Shown here: in pieces, positions 63,772 through 64,000 of the stretch
Position numbering within the stretch: position 1 is the stretch's first letter
How the letters are laid out: every line of letters begins with the position of its first letter
Source: Saussurea involucrata
Lineage: Eukaryota > Streptophyta > Magnoliopsida > Asterales > Asteraceae
NCBI GenBank assembly: GCA_033807775.1
Contig: CM066325.1
Location: 22,005,301-22,069,300, forward strand
Length of the DNA stretch: 64,000 nt
Direction of reading: 5' to 3'
Program-made: the position numbers and the translations under genes
Notes under the pieces: generated by a model
Told to the model about the DNA's origin: nothing
Database searches by the model: none
What the model saw: only the letters and a program-made list of their open reading frames with translations

Positions 63772-64000
63772 AAAAGAATACGTATGTACATGTAAATATT
63801 TAATGACCTTAATCCAAGTAAATAAACATGTGTATAAAAATACATGTAATGTGACATTTGATACGCATATTCTAAAGAAAAAAAATTAATGGGATTGAAA
63901 TATTGAATTCATGTGACCAAATTTCATTCTCTTATTTGGTTCGTACTTTTTTAGAGAAAGAATTTTCAAAGTCCAATTAATTCTTTAATAGTGATGTGGT

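Noticed and set aside
1..64000. CRISPR arrays, bacterial operons, telomere or rDNA repeats
   Set aside because: Tandem repeats lack the spacer/repeat layout of CRISPR, no TTTAGGG runs or rRNA-like sequence were seen, and introns and LTR elements show a plant nuclear genome.

Overview
This is a stretch of plant nuclear DNA made almost entirely of transposable elements. It is AT-rich, has spliced pseudogenes with plant-type ~80-bp introns, tRNA-Met primer-binding sites, several DNA-transposon superfamilies and many TA/TG/GA microsatellites. I saw no bacterial features. Several retroelement reading frames (the pol-less copia relative with a long extra ORF, the MULE with PB1-like proteins, the MULE joined to an OTU domain) are types I associate with Asteraceae; that assignment is inference. 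The only host gene recognised is a degraded caleosin (peroxygenase) gene at the right edge. Layout: 1-7477 is a nest on the minus strand, a Ty3/gypsy element (LTR 3699-5337) inserted into the gag-pol of a Ty1/copia element. 7478-10175 holds MITEs. 10176-17165 is a complete, very young, minus-strand LTR element with CACAC target duplications and 703-bp LTRs that differ at about one base; it has gag, a long extra ORF and a 17-bp tandem array, but no reverse transcriptase or integrase. 17.2-25.8 kb holds dispersed repeats, a MULE/OTU pseudogene, a hAT element with a nested TA-flanked element, and MITEs. 25.8-28.7 kb holds a solo LTR, a SINE and a deleted hAT element that keeps only a BED-finger ORF. 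28671-34036 is a long-TIR MULE with a broken transposase and two intact small genes. 34.7-36.4 kb is a foldback element. 37178-46553 is a complete chromodomain gypsy element (TSD ACCGC) whose coding region is degraded and whose 3' LTR carries a foldback MITE that the 5' LTR lacks. 48630-55993 is a candidate Helitron with several U2-snRNA-like promoter/5'-end units, interrupted by a copia element with identical 224-bp LTRs. 56.5-64 kb holds another old LTR, MITEs, a hAT element, a short retroposon and the caleosin remnants.

Above the element level, 7478-34395 and 47590-59108 are diverged inverted copies of one ancestral locus. About 3 kb of homologous sequence can be traced collinearly, and each arm carries insertions missing from the other. 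This gives natural empty sites for at least five elements and an order of events: old solo LTR and SINE, then inverted duplication, then arm-specific MITE, hAT, MULE, Helitron and copia insertions.

Little here acts as a shared pathway. The plausible functional units are the MULE (transposase plus PB1-like plus coiled-coil proteins), the recently mobile pol-less LTR element that must borrow enzymes in trans, and the U2-like promoter modules. All family assignments rest on motifs read by eye; no database search was run.
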